DNA of 64,000 nucleotides, taken from Lysobacterales bacterium. Its GTDB lineage: Bacteria; Pseudomonadota; Gammaproteobacteria; Xanthomonadales; Xanthomonadaceae. Positions 1 through 11,843 of the stretch are shown here, in pieces; position 1 is the first letter of the stretch; every line of letters begins with the position of its first letter. The stretch lies in assembly GCA_017302135.1 (NCBI GenBank), contig JAFLDZ010000019.1:1-64000 (forward strand), in the 5' to 3' direction. The position numbers and the translations under genes are program-made. The notes under the pieces were generated by a model. The model made no database searches. It worked only from the letters and a program-made list of their open reading frames with translations, and had not been told where the DNA came from.

Positions 1-4
1 GAAC

Positions 5-37
5 GCTTGGCTTCGGTGCCGAACAGCGCGTTCATGC
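5..37 (+). repeat. 33-nt upstream box, copy A
   Basis: First of three 33-nt boxes that share a CTTGGCT block at the left and GCGTTCATGC at the right, with identical total length. This copy lies 31 nt before the start at position 69. About 28 of 33 positions match copy B at 296-328. The repeated placement ahead of small genes suggests a shared 5' regulatory element; its function is inferred only. Confidence 0.55.
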
Positions 38-68
38 GGACATCATCCACACCACCGCAGGACATGAA

Positions 69-266
69 ATGAACAAGGTCGATGCACTACTGACTCAAAT
101 TGCACAGCGCATATTGCGTATCGAAACGCTGGAGTCCCGCCGCCGGGATAGTCTGGACTTCCACGATGTTTCGGTGTTGGAACTGCGAGATGCGCTTGAG
201 GCGGCCTACAACGCCGGAATCGAGCAGGGGCGCAAGGCCAAAGGCGCAGGCAAATCCGCCAGCTGA
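69..266 (+). CDS. small protein, DUF6900-like
   Basis: A 65-aa acidic/helical protein with no signal peptide or membrane segment. The centre reads RDSLDFHDVSVLELRDALEAA, followed by an AYNAGIEQGRKA tail. This resembles the short DUF6900-type proteins seen on plasmids and integrative elements; the family name is from memory and uncertain. It lies downstream of box copy A and opens a series of small unrelated genes, typical of an ICE or plasmid edge. No function can be assigned. Confidence 0.6.
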   Translation: MNKVDALLTQIAQRILRIETLESRRRDSLDFHDVSVLELRDALEAAYNAGIEQGRKAKGAGKSAS

Positions 267-295
267 TCGAACATATCGGAAGTCGAGCTCTGGGT

Positions 296-328
296 GCTTG
301 GCTTCCATTGCCAACAGCGCGTTCATGC
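296..328 (+). repeat. 33-nt upstream box, copy B
   Basis: Second copy of the 33-nt box. It begins GCTTGGCTTC and ends AGCGCGTTCATGC, exactly 33 nt as in copy A, with differences confined mostly to the middle. It sits 55 nt ahead of the ATG at 384. Confidence 0.55.
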
Positions 329-383
329 CGTCACGCGAAGCACGGCGCGACGCGCGAATCCACTCACACAGGAACGACACACC

Positions 384-668
384 ATGAACCGCACCACGGA
401 AACCCTCGAAGACGAAATCACGTTCGCGCGCGCACGCGGTGCGGACAGCCTGCGCATGATGCGCATGTCCGTCGCGCATGCCCTGCATGCCGTTGAGGAC
501 AGCATCGAGCGATTCGACGGCACAGACGACCTGAAGACGCAGGCCGAATGCATCAATCTTGCGATGATGCGCATTTGCAACGATCTGCTTCCCAAGCTCC
601 GCCTCGACACTGCCGCCGACGCACAGGCAGCCCTTTTGCTTGTCTCCGCACGGAGGGCAGCAGCATGA
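384..668 (+). CDS. hypothetical protein, 94 aa
   Basis: The start at ATG 384 is chosen because GGAACGAC lies just upstream and the protein then begins MNRTTETLEDEI. An earlier in-frame start at 294 would run through box copy B. The protein is mainly helical with several Met-rich segments (RMMRM, NLAMMRI). I see no signal peptide and no recognised domain. Its stop overlaps the next start as ATGA (665-668), so the two are probably co-translated. Function unknown. Confidence 0.6.
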   Translation: MNRTTETLEDEITFARARGADSLRMMRMSVAHALHAVEDSIERFDGTDDLKTQAECINLAMMRICNDLLPKLRLDTAADAQAALLLVSARRAAA

Positions 669-868
669 GCGCCGAACGCATCACGCAGGGCATCGACTGC
701 GATCTGGCTGAGCATTTCCAAATTCTCGACACCCGGTTCCTCGTGGCGATCCATCATGGTGACGTGGATGTCGTGCATCTGGCTCGGCAGGAACTGATGA
801 ATCGCGGGCTCAACGGCGAGGGCCGCTGGGTCGGCTTCGCCAAGGCGGGCGAGTTGCTCGGGGTATAG
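665..868 (+). CDS. hypothetical protein, 67 aa
   Basis: Starts inside the stop of the preceding gene (ATGA overlap), which decides the start. It contains LARQELMNRGLNGEGRWVGF, a pattern I associate with short unnamed proteins of plasmids and integrative elements (an LARxELxxRGL...GxWVGF type). No catalytic motif is visible. It ends just before the terminator at 925-959, so 384-868 probably forms one short operon. Confidence 0.6.
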   Translation: MSAERITQGIDCDLAEHFQILDTRFLVAIHHGDVDVVHLARQELMNRGLNGEGRWVGFAKAGELLGV

Positions 869-924
869 CGCAGCCGCCACGCCTGCTCCATGGCGCCGGC
901 CACATTCCGAAGGCTGCTTCACAC

Positions 925-959
925 GCCCGGTGCAGCCAACGCTGCTCCGGGCATTTTTT
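925..959 (+). terminator. rho-independent terminator
   Basis: GCCCGG-T-GCAGC pairs with GCTGC-T-CCGGGC around a CAAC-type loop and is followed by a run of six T. This is a canonical intrinsic terminator for the 384-868 operon. Confidence 0.8.
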
Positions 960-1120
960 GCGTGTATGGCGTTTGCCGGTTACTCATCGGAGTCTTCTTG
1001 CAGGCTTGGAGAACCAGAGAAGGCAGTCCAGTTCACACCAGCAGATGTAGCGTGATAGTGCGACGAAAATCGCGTGCAAGGCTTCGCCTCAAACTTCCGC
1101 AGCAGCGCCAGCGGTCATGC

Positions 1121-1153
1121 ACTTGGCTGTGAAAGGGAATAATGCGTTCATGC
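1121..1153 (+). repeat. 33-nt upstream box, copy C (diverged)
   Basis: More diverged third box: ACTTGGCTGT at the left and GCGTTCATGC at the right, again exactly 33 nt. It lies 16 nt before the ATG at 1170. The middle differs from copies A and B, so the outer blocks are the conserved part. Confidence 0.45.
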
Positions 1154-1169
1154 ACGTATACCCATGTAA

Positions 1170-1314
1170 ATGGAAACACCGGTGAAAGTCGAATTGGACG
1201 AGTACAAACTTCTGAATCCGCGACACCATCAGGCGCGGCGAACAAGCGATCGCCGACATCCGGCAAACGCTCCAATGCGGACTGCACGGGATCACCCGCA
1301 CACGGAAAGCGTAA
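1170..1314 (+). pseudogene. small frameshifted ORF
   Basis: From ATG 1170 the frame reads METPVKVELDEYKLLNP. The next frame then continues without a gap as RDTIRRGEQAIADIRQTL and ends KA-stop at 1314, with protein-like composition in both halves. A one-frame change near 1221 would join them into a protein of about 48 aa. It stands directly behind box copy C, which supports a once-functional gene. This could be a chance reading; no family is recognised. Confidence 0.35.
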
Positions 1315-1436
1315 GCACTTCCGGACTCCCAAGAAGGACAAGGTCCTGGGACGGCACCCGAAACAGATTGCACATCGGCATCGATAGGATCGTGCCTATG
1401 CGGCGTTAGGCATCCGGCGTATGCCGGTAAGAAGCG

Positions 1437-1466
1437 GACGGCCGAGGTGCGCTAACACCTTGGCCG
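1437..1466. promoter_or_regulatory. hairpin in 5' region of 1500-1828
   Basis: GGCCGAGGTG and CACCTTGGCC form a ten-base stem with one mismatch around a CGCTAA loop. No T-run follows, so it is not a classical terminator. It sits about 35 nt before the start at 1500 and could act as a leader structure; this is inference. Confidence 0.35.
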
Positions 1467-1499
1467 CCCTGACCACCACCGTTCAACTGGAGAACGACA

Positions 1500-1589
1500 A
1501 TGGCTGCAAGTACTCTATCAGGCCCGATTCGGGCCGAACATCGTCTGTCGCGCATTTCGGCTGTTGCTGCTTGTGGGGCGCGGACATGA
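1500..1589 (+). CDS. 29-aa leader-type ORF
   Basis: ATG at 1500 with GGAG nine bases upstream encodes 29 residues beginning MAASTLSGPI and ending in TGA at 1587-1589. That stop overlaps the ATG of the next gene (ATGA). A good ribosome site plus exact start/stop overlap suggests translational coupling. No homologue is known to me. Confidence 0.4.
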   Translation: MAASTLSGPIRAEHRLSRISAVAACGART

Positions 1590-1828
1590 CCGCAACCACA
1601 CGCGAGACCCCGTTCCGTGACGTCCCTGTCGAACAGCGTCCGTTGCTGCTGGTCGCATCCGGCGTCGTGACCGCCACCGCGCTGCGCGAAGCCGCCGATC
1701 TTGAGGATGCGGTACGCCGCCTACTGGTGATGGGCACAGAGACAGGCATCGACGGCGGCATCGCCTATCTGTGCGAGTTCGCGCTGGAGATCGCTAGCGC
1801 ACTGCGAAAATCAACCACAGATGAGTGA
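1586..1828 (+). CDS. small protein, DUF3077/DUF6124-like
   Basis: 80 aa. The start at 1586 is supported by coupling to the 29-aa ORF. The order LLLVASGVVTATALREAADL, then LLVMGTETGIDGGIAYLCEFA, recalls the short DUF3077/DUF6124-type proteins of pseudomonads and xanthomonads (an LxxVxxGV...AL..A.DL pattern). The similarity is weak. It is soluble and has no catalytic motif. Confidence 0.5.
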   Translation: MTATTRETPFRDVPVEQRPLLLVASGVVTATALREAADLEDAVRRLLVMGTETGIDGGIAYLCEFALEIASALRKSTTDE

Positions 1829-2388
1829 CGGCGAACGCATCTTGCTAATGCAGCAACGCGATGGATCGAATCGCTGCGGCTTTTGCTCAGCTGTCCTGCT
1901 TGCTACGTCACTCTGCGATACAGCAATCAGGCGCTGGTCGAACACTGGCTGCCTGTTTGATGTTTCTACAGAGCGCTTAATAGACATAGACAACCGCTCT
2001 TCGCAGTACCGACAACCCCTGCATTTTGCAGGGGTTTCGCGTTTTCCCATTGGACTTGGCCCTCATGGCACATCGCCTCGTTTGGCGCGACAAAAAGCCA
2101 CTTTTCCTCTCTGCTCTCTATTTACTTGGACTTCTCGCTTTTCAGGTGCAAGCGATTGCTTTTCGATAATTCCATATATCAAAACGTTATCCTTGATTTC
2201 GGCAGAGCGGTTCTATGTGGGCCTGCCCAGAGCGATGTAGAACATCTTCTGCCATGACTCAGGCTGAAAACGACGCGTTGACTCATGATGCCTCGTATGC
2301 AGCGCATACATCCTGATGAAGCATAGTTACAACGCCAAGTACGGCCGTGGTGCGTAGCCAAGCAGGCATCCGAGCGTTGCTGCGCTGA
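1829..2388. other. intergenic region with repeat and terminator
   Basis: No convincing gene here. An open stretch from 1821 reads with no plausible start or domain. The region carries the terminator and diverged repeat described at 2014-2065. It also contains a short C-terminus-like reading ending LRYSNQALVEHWLPV-stop near 1960. A similar LRYSNWIELGHYPLV-stop reading occurs near 12720, so both may be tails of related lost genes. Confidence 0.5.
2014..2065 (+). terminator. terminator hairpin within diverged repeat (copy 1)
   Basis: CCCCTGC (2016-2022) pairs with GCAGGGG (2028-2034), followed by TTTCGCGTTTT. The hairpin and about 30 nt after it (GGGTTTCGCGTTTT, then GACTTGG and CTCA) recur at 24645-24692. 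It is both a likely terminator for the upstream small genes and one member of a repeat pair bracketing 2.0-24.7 kb. Confidence 0.6.
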
Positions 2389-3021
2389 TTACATCCGCCG
2401 TAGCAGTGCGTATGCAAACGATTGCTCGGTGCCGCCTGGTGTGTTGTGTCGTTCTGCCGCTGTCGAGATCAACTCGAACGTCGGACCCAGTGCAGCAGCG
2501 ATGTCCTCGGGCGAACGTCTGGCGACCGGTAGGCCCGAGCAACGCTCAGGTTCATCGGGGGCGAACCCGCCGATCACCGCATGGCCACCCGGCGCGACCG
2601 TTCGCGCGGCTTGCGCCGCGTAGGCGATTATGTCGATGGGATCGGTCAGGAAGTGCATCACCGCGCGGTCGTGCCAGTGCGTGAACGCCGCTTCTGGCAA
2701 CACGACCTGCGTGGCGTCGCCGGTCAGCCACGTCACCTGTTCGGCACGCGCACCAAGACGCGCCCGTGCGACCAGCAGCGATGCGGCGGACAGATCCAGC
2801 ACGGTGATCGCGTCGATGCCGAGATCAAGCAGATCGTCCACCAGCGTGGACGCGCCACCGCCCACGTCGATCGCACGACTGGTAGCGTCAAGGCCGCTCT
2901 CAGCCAGTAGGCGCAGCGACATATCGAGATGGTCACGATACCAACTGACAGCAGTCGAAGACTTGTTTTGGTAGACCGCTTCCCAATGCGTTGAACAGTC
3001 GGCCGATTCTGGCGTATTCAT
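2389..3021 (-). CDS. class I SAM-dependent methyltransferase
   Basis: 210 aa. A Rossmann-like SAM site is visible: IDVGGGASTLVDDLLD (motif I), VLDLSAASL (motif II) and LTGDATQVVLP, then FTHWHDRAVMHFLTD as the post-motif. ATG 3021 is preferred over the TTG one codon earlier. The substrate is unknown. It is the last gene of a minus-strand metal-resistance block, and similar stand-alone methyltransferases are found beside metal or metalloid resistance genes, so a detoxification or protective methylation role is possible. It could equally be a passenger. Confidence 0.8.
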   Translation of the reverse strand: MNTPESADCSTHWEAVYQNKSSTAVSWYRDHLDMSLRLLAESGLDATSRAIDVGGGASTLVDDLLDLGIDAITVLDLSAASLLVARARLGARAEQVTWLTGDATQVVLPEAAFTHWHDRAVMHFLTDPIDIIAYAAQAARTVAPGGHAVIGGFAPDEPERCSGLPVARRSPEDIAAALGPTFELISTAAERHNTPGGTEQSFAYALLRRM

Positions 3022-3055
3022 CAAGTAACGATCTCCATGCGTCGAAATGCAGATT

Positions 3056-3378
3056 TCAGACAGTGCGCGGAGCGAAGGCGATCACTGCCATGCCAGCAAG
3101 CGCCAAGGTGTCGCCAAGTACGTCCCAACGATCGGGACGGATGCCAGCCACAACAGGGCAGTGGCGACATAGATACAACCATAGGCGGCATAGGTCCGGC
3201 CGGCAGCAGACGGATGCAGGTTCAACAGCCAGACAAACACCACCAGTGATAATGCTGCCGGCACCAGTACCCAAGCGCCAGCACGACCTTGTAACCACAG
3301 ATACGGCAAATAGCAGCCGACGATCTCTGCTATTGCGGTTGCGCTGAACAGCAATACGGTTTTGATCGCCATCTCCAT
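3056..3378 (-). pseudogene. ynfA: YnfA/UPF0060 membrane protein, frameshifted
   Basis: From ATG 3378 the frame gives the UPF0060 N-terminus with AEIVGCYLPYLWLQGRAGAW and AAYGCIYVATALLWL. It then leaves the family sequence. The neighbouring frame supplies the missing end, GIRPDRWDVLGDTLALAGMA, finishing at 3056. The junction lies near 3130. A typical YnfA has about four extra residues between LLWL and GIRPDRWD, so a small deletion not divisible by three explains both the gap and the frame change. Four membrane helices are expected in the intact protein. A sequencing error cannot be excluded. Confidence 0.75.
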
Positions 3379-3387
3379 CGCGTCATC

Positions 3388-3744
3388 CTACCCAAACAGT
3401 CGAAGCTCGAAGCTTCTGTCCAGTGCCACCATCGCCCCATACGCGACCACGGTGACAACGCAGCCCGCTGCCATCGCGGGCCAGAACCCCCAACCGGACT
3501 TCACGCCAAGCGGGAAGACCAGGAAGAACAACAGCGACGGCAGCACCAACCAGAAGATGCTTCGCGCCATCTGCGCCGCTTGCAGCGAATCTCCGGTATC
3601 GCGATACAGCCAGATCAACGCCAGCAGCGAGGTCAACGGCAACGAGGCCAGTAATGCCCCAGCGAAAGAACTACGTTTGCCCAGCTCGCCGATCGCAACC
3701 ACGATCATGGCTGTGAGAATCACCTTCACTATGATCGCTACCAT
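3388..3744 (-). CDS. DUF3147 family membrane protein
   Basis: 118 aa with about four hydrophobic segments and the family-typical stretch GELGKRSSFAGALLASLPLT followed by LIWLYRDTGD. AGGAGG sits six bases before ATG 3744, which decides this start over the ATG at 3750. The molecular role of DUF3147 is unknown. Placement between ynfA and the P-type ATPase puts it in the metal-resistance block, where it is probably co-transcribed. Confidence 0.8.
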   Translation of the reverse strand: MVAIIVKVILTAMIVVAIGELGKRSSFAGALLASLPLTSLLALIWLYRDTGDSLQAAQMARSIFWLVLPSLLFFLVFPLGVKSGWGFWPAMAAGCVVTVVAYGAMVALDRSFELRLFG

Positions 3745-3837
3745 GGTCATCCTCCTGAGTATCGCAACTGAATATATGCCCCGACAGAATCCAAGACGCA
3801 GAGGCTACGCAAGCAGAGCGGCTCACCCCATCTTGGT

Positions 3838-5847
3838 TCATCCCACGTTCTGTGGTTCTCGATAGGTCAGCAGTCGAAGCGCATTACCGACCACCAGCAG
3901 GGTCGAGCCTTCGTGGAACAACACGGCGACGCCCATCTTCAGCCCGAGAATCGTCGCCGGGATCAGGATCACCACCATACCCAGGCTTGCCCACAGGTTC
4001 TGACGAATGATGCGGCGCGTCTGGCGGCTCAGACCGATCACGAACGGCAGTTTCGACAGATCGTCGCCCATCAGCGCGACATCGGCGGTTTCGAGGGCCA
4101 CATCGGAGCCAGCCGCCCCCATCGCGATGCCCACCGATGCGACGGCCAAGGCCGGGGCATCGTTGACGCCATCGCCAATCATTGCGACATCCCCGGCTGC
4201 CTGCAGCTCGCGGATGGTGGTGACTTTGTCCTCGGGCATGAGATTGCCGAGGGCGCGATCGATGCCGACACTCTTCGCCACAGCATCCGCGACCTGCTGG
4301 TTGTCGCCCGACAGCATGACCATCTCGCGAATGCCCAGCGCACGCAGTTGTGCGATCACGGCCGTTGCGGCGGCGCGCGGGGTGTCCATCAGTCCGATCG
4401 CACCGAGGTAGCTATCACCCTGTTTGACGGCGAAGGTAGTACGTCCTTCGGATTCGAGGCGGAGCATGCGCGCATCGAGATCCTGGGGCAGCCCAGCAGT
4501 GTCGATCTCGGCGAACAGCGCTCGCTTGCCCATATACACGATTTGACCATCGACCTCAGCGCGCAAGCCCTTGCCGGTCAGGCTTTGCAGATTGGAGGCG
4601 ACCGGCAGGGCCGCGCCGCCAAGGCGTTCGCTGCCATCGCGAACGACCGCCGCAGCCAACGGATGATCGCTCAGGCGTTCGACCGCGACCGCGACGCTGA
4701 GCAGTGTTTCCTCACTGATCTTTTCGGCGGTCAGCACATCCGTCATGCGCGGCTGACCTTCGGTCAAGGTGCCTGTTTTGTCGAACGCCAGCGCATGCAG
4801 CACCCCGAGCCGTTCCAGCGGTGCGCCACCTTTGATCAGCACCCCTGACCTCGCCGCCCTCGCCACGCCGCTGAGCACCGCGCTGGGCGTCGAGATCGCC
4901 AGCGCGCAGGGGCTGGCGGCGACCAGTACCACCATCGCCCGATAGAACGATGCGCTGAACGGCTCATCGATCACCAGCCAAGCGAACAGCAGGACGAACG
5001 CCAGTGACAGCACCGCCGGGACGAAGTAACGCTGGAAGCGGTCGGTGAACAACTGAGTGGGCGATTTCTGATTCTCGGCCGACCTCACCATTTCGACGAC
5101 ACGCGACAGCGTGCTCTGATCGGCACGGCGGCTGACTTCAATTTCGACCAGCTGCGCCCGGTTGAGCGTACCGGCGAATACCCGATGCTCGGCACCCACC
5201 GCGTCGGGATTCGCGCGTGCCGTCGTGGCGTCCACGACCGGCCGTTTGTCGACCGGCACACTTTCGCCGGTGATCGCGGACTGATCGATACTCGTTTCGC
5301 CGACAACGACGAAGCCGTCCGCTGCGATCCGCTCATCCGGCTTGACCACCACGATGTCGCCCACCTGCAGCGCTTCGACCTTGGTTTCGACCAGTTCCTG
5401 GCCGCGCCGCACCAGTGCGGTCTCCGGTCGCAACTGCGCCAAGGCTTCGATCGCACGACGGGCACGGCCCATTGCATAGTTTTCGAGCGAATGTCCCAGA
5501 CTGAACAGGAACAGCAGCAAGCCCGCTTCCCCCCAGTGACCCAGCGCGATGGCGCCGGCCGCGGCGACGAGCATCAGCGTGTCGATCTGCAGACGCCGTT
5601 TGCGGAGGTTTTCGATAGCCTCCCTCACAGTGAACCAGGCACCTGCCAAGCAGGCTGCGGCGTACAACCCACGCACGATGAGCGCATCTTCGCCCATCGT
5701 GCGGCCGACAAGCCAACCGGCGAGCAACAGCACACCACTGAACAGCGCTAGACCCAGCTCAAGATTCCCGCTGCCGTGGTCGTGCTCATCGTGCGCAGAA
5801 TCCTCGTGAGATTCGCCTTCATTTGATTCATGTGAGTCTACTGACAT
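3838..5847 (-). CDS. P1B-4-type heavy-metal ATPase (Co/Zn/Fe-type exporter)
   Basis: 669 aa from ATG 5847, which has GAGGAAACG upstream. Order: a His/Asp-rich cytoplasmic N-terminus (HEDSAHDEHDHGSG), no CXXC metal-binding domain, the actuator motif TGES, the membrane motif SPC (AASPCALAIS), the phosphorylation site DKTGTLTEG, GDGVND, and a last helix with HEGST. The SPC plus HEG(S/G)T pair and the absence of HMA domains are diagnostic of the P1B-4 subclass (CzcP/CtpJ/CoaT), which exports Co, Zn or Fe to the periplasm. It would feed the adjacent CzcCBA pump. A longer start at 5967 lacks a ribosome site. Confidence 0.9.
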   Translation of the reverse strand: MSVDSHESNEGESHEDSAHDEHDHGSGNLELGLALFSGVLLLAGWLVGRTMGEDALIVRGLYAAACLAGAWFTVREAIENLRKRRLQIDTLMLVAAAGAIALGHWGEAGLLLFLFSLGHSLENYAMGRARRAIEALAQLRPETALVRRGQELVETKVEALQVGDIVVVKPDERIAADGFVVVGETSIDQSAITGESVPVDKRPVVDATTARANPDAVGAEHRVFAGTLNRAQLVEIEVSRRADQSTLSRVVEMVRSAENQKSPTQLFTDRFQRYFVPAVLSLAFVLLFAWLVIDEPFSASFYRAMVVLVAASPCALAISTPSAVLSGVARAARSGVLIKGGAPLERLGVLHALAFDKTGTLTEGQPRMTDVLTAEKISEETLLSVAVAVERLSDHPLAAAVVRDGSERLGGAALPVASNLQSLTGKGLRAEVDGQIVYMGKRALFAEIDTAGLPQDLDARMLRLESEGRTTFAVKQGDSYLGAIGLMDTPRAAATAVIAQLRALGIREMVMLSGDNQQVADAVAKSVGIDRALGNLMPEDKVTTIRELQAAGDVAMIGDGVNDAPALAVASVGIAMGAAGSDVALETADVALMGDDLSKLPFVIGLSRQTRRIIRQNLWASLGMVVILIPATILGLKMGVAVLFHEGSTLLVVGNALRLLTYREPQNVG

Positions 5848-6026
5848 GTTCGTTTCCTCATGATCGTATGCCCGGCGCGGCAAGCGAAACAGCTCGACGA
5901 AGCGGCCAATGTGGCTAAACAGTGCAGACATCTTTCCGGATGTTCCCTTCACGGCGCCGATATCCAACTGTGCGGATATCGGCGCGTGAACAGCAGGGTC
6001 TACCGACCTGTTGCAGCGGACATTTT

Positions 6027-9246
<3,220 letters not shown>

Positions 9247-9257
<11 letters not shown>

Positions 9258-10509
9258 GCGAGGCTCCCGACTTTTCGATGTCAGCCTTCACCAGATAGCT
9301 CTGCTCCACGACGACCTGATCGCCAGCCTTCAAGCCGGACACCACTTCCACGCGCGTCGCATCGCGCTTGCCGAGTTCAAGCGGGCGAATCTCGTACGTA
9401 TCGCCCACACGCACGAACGCCACGGTCCAATCGCGGAAACTCTGCAGCGCACCCAACGGAACCACCAGCCCGGCCGGCTGCTGTTCCACCGTGATCCTCG
9501 CCTTGACCGCGGAGCCGGGGCGCCACAAACCGTCTGCGTTCGCAATAGTGGCGCGTGCCACGGTGCTCTGGCTGGCGGTGGCGGTGCCCGGCAGCACGCG
9601 CTCAAGCGTCGTTTCCACCGTGACGCCGTCGCTCATGCGCGTGACAGTTACAGGGACGCCCGGACGGATGTGCTGCGCATCGGCGCCGAAAATGTGCAGA
9701 TCCACCCACAACGTAGATAGATCGGCGATTTCGAACAGCGCCATCCCTTCCGTTGCGACCGAGCCCACCGATGCATTGCGGGCGAGCACAACGCCGGAGA
9801 TCGGTGATGTCACCGAATAGGTGGTGAGGCTGAGATTGCTTTCGATCGAAGCCAGCGTCTGGCCTGTGCGGACCTGATCGCCGACGTTGAAGTTCAGGCG
9901 CTGCACCGGGCCGGGGAAGCGTGCCGCCACTTTGGCGATGCGACCTTCAACCGGCGTCAGCAGGCCCTGCACTTCGTGCTCATCGGCGATGATGCCCGCA
10001 GCGGCCGGTGCTACGCGGATACCCGCTTCCTGCGCGATTTTGGCGGTGATTTCGGTGCGCCCTTCATAACTTTCATACGTCCATCGCACGGCCTTGCCGT
10101 CGATCTTTGCCAGTACTTCGACATCGAAGGAATGGGGTTCACCGACGATGGTGGTCGCCATCAGGCTGCCGTCGGTCTGCGCTTTCAGCGTGTGGTTCTC
10201 GGCGACATTGCCAAGCCGTTTCAGGCGCACTTCGACGGTACCGGCGCTGGGCGCCAGCGGTTTGCCGTCGCGATACAGCCACGCTTGATATTTCGGCGGC
10301 GTGCCGTCTTCGGCGATGGCCAGTTCGACTGAAACGCCGTCCTGTTCCAACAGGCGCCCGCCGTGTTCACCCTTGCGCGGTTGGTCCGCCTCAGCTTCGG
10401 CGTGCGCGTCGCCCTCGTGGCCGTGCTCGTCCTCGGCAGCGGGCTTGCCACCGCAGGCGACCAGCAGAAAAGACAGCGACAGCGCGCCGATCAAGATACG
10501 AAGTGTCAT
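9247..10509 (-). CDS. czcB: CzcB periplasmic adaptor (lipoprotein)
   Basis: 420 aa. ATG 10509 gives a lipoprotein signal ending in lipobox LVAC, then a His/Glu-rich linker (EDEHGHEGDAHAEAEAD) likely to bind metal. The CzcB-specific N-terminal domain, barrel-sandwich lipoyl halves around GDQVRTGQTLASIESN, a beta-barrel and the C-terminal LKAGDQVVVEQSYLVKADIEK follow. It joins CzcA to the CzcC outer-membrane channel. It overlaps czcC by 4 nt and czcA by 11 nt, so the three are one operon. Confidence 0.92.
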
Positions 10510-11786
10510 AGCGAGATTCCCTGTGCAGTGGTGGCGGCCGGTGCGGCGATGAACGCCTGCCCGGTGAGCCGCTGGATTTCGATCAGCGCGCGCTGGGCGT
10601 CCAGCGCGGCGTCGAGCTGTTGTTTGCGGGCAGTGGTGCGCTCGGACTGCAATTGCGCCCATTCGAGATAACTGATCGCGCCGGCGCGGTACGCGCGTTC
10701 GGCGGCGGTTTCGGCCTGGGCCAGCTTCGGCAGTACATCGTTCTGCAGCCGCTGCACCTCGACCTGCGCCACACGATAGCGACCATGCGCTTCGGCCAGC
10801 GTCGAATACAGCGCCAGCCCCTTGGCTTCGCGCTCGATCTCCAGCGACGCCAACTCGGCTTCGGCGACGCGGATCTCGGGCTGCGCCCGCGTGCGGCTTC
10901 CCAGCGGCATCGACACGCTGCCGACAAGACCGAAGTCGTCCGTCGCCTGCAAGCGGCGCACGCCGACCTGCCAGTCCAGATCCGCAGCCCTGCCGCTACG
11001 CGCCAACTGCAACCGCGCCTCGCGGATGCGTTGTTCATCCGCGAACTGCACCAACTCCGGCGTGCTTTTCACCAGTTCGGCCAATGAGGAAAAATCGTCG
11101 ATGGCGGGAAGCTTCAACGGGTCGCGCGCGACGACATCGAAGTCCGGATCGCGCTCGCCCCACAGCGCCGCCAAGTGCTGGCGCGCCGCGATCAGTCGTT
11201 GTTCGGCACGGGCGCGGTCCAGTTCGGCGCGCGCCAGCGCCGCCTGCGCGGTCAGCACCACCGATTCCGGCGATGCGCCGGCCTGCATGCGCTGGCGTGC
11301 GCCCGCGACCGTGCGCTGGCGTTGGGCGATGTCCTGTTGCGCGATCTCGCGCTGCTTCTGCGCCGCCACGACGGCGAGATAACGCCGCGCGACTTCGGCC
11401 AGCAGATCGAGGCGCCGAGTTTCGCGTTCGATGGCCAAGGCGTCGATCCGGCTTTGCGCCAAGGTTCGACGCGCGTCGAGCTTGCCGCCGCGTTCGAGTA
11501 CCGAGGCGAGGGTCAAGGTCAGTTCGGCGCCCTGTAGGCCACTGGACTCGCCGGAGCCAAAGGCGTTTTCGACGGTGGCGCCCGCAATCAGTGCGGGGCG
11601 GAGCAGGGCACGGTCGCGCTCGGCGGCGAGGACATCGCTGCGGGCACCAAATAGGCGCAGATCGGGGTGAGAATCGGCGACGCGGATCATCGCGTCGTTC
11701 AAAGTCAGGTCGTCGGCAGCCGCCGTGGGAAAAGCCACGGCACAGGCTGCGACGCACACGGCGAAGGCCGCGAGTCGCACACGCAT
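10506..11786 (-). CDS. czcC: CzcC outer-membrane efflux channel
   Basis: 426 aa. ATG 11786 has GGAG upstream and opens a Sec signal peptide cut after FPTAAA. Two OEP/TolC-type repeats follow, each with long Arg/Ala/Gln-rich coiled coils (around residues 130-220 and 320-420). Length and heptad pattern match CzcC-type TolC relatives. It is first of the czcCBA operon and downstream of the CzcI-like gene. Confidence 0.88.
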   Translation of the reverse strand: MRVRLAAFAVCVAACAVAFPTAAADDLTLNDAMIRVADSHPDLRLFGARSDVLAAERDRALLRPALIAGATVENAFGSGESSGLQGAELTLTLASVLERGGKLDARRTLAQSRIDALAIERETRRLDLLAEVARRYLAVVAAQKQREIAQQDIAQRQRTVAGARQRMQAGASPESVVLTAQAALARAELDRARAEQRLIAARQHLAALWGERDPDFDVVARDPLKLPAIDDFSSLAELVKSTPELVQFADEQRIREARLQLARSGRAADLDWQVGVRRLQATDDFGLVGSVSMPLGSRTRAQPEIRVAEAELASLEIEREAKGLALYSTLAEAHGRYRVAQVEVQRLQNDVLPKLAQAETAAERAYRAGAISYLEWAQLQSERTTARKQQLDAALDAQRALIEIQRLTGQAFIAAPAATTAQGISL

Positions 11787-11843
11787 AGGGATACTCCGGG
11801 TGAATTCAGGGGGACAAATCGCCGGCCTTAGGCCAGCCAAGCG

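Noticed and set aside
1380..1470. GCGTTAGGC as an integron attC site
   Set aside because: One core-like heptamer is present, but the matching partner core and imperfect attC stem are missing and no integrase is near.
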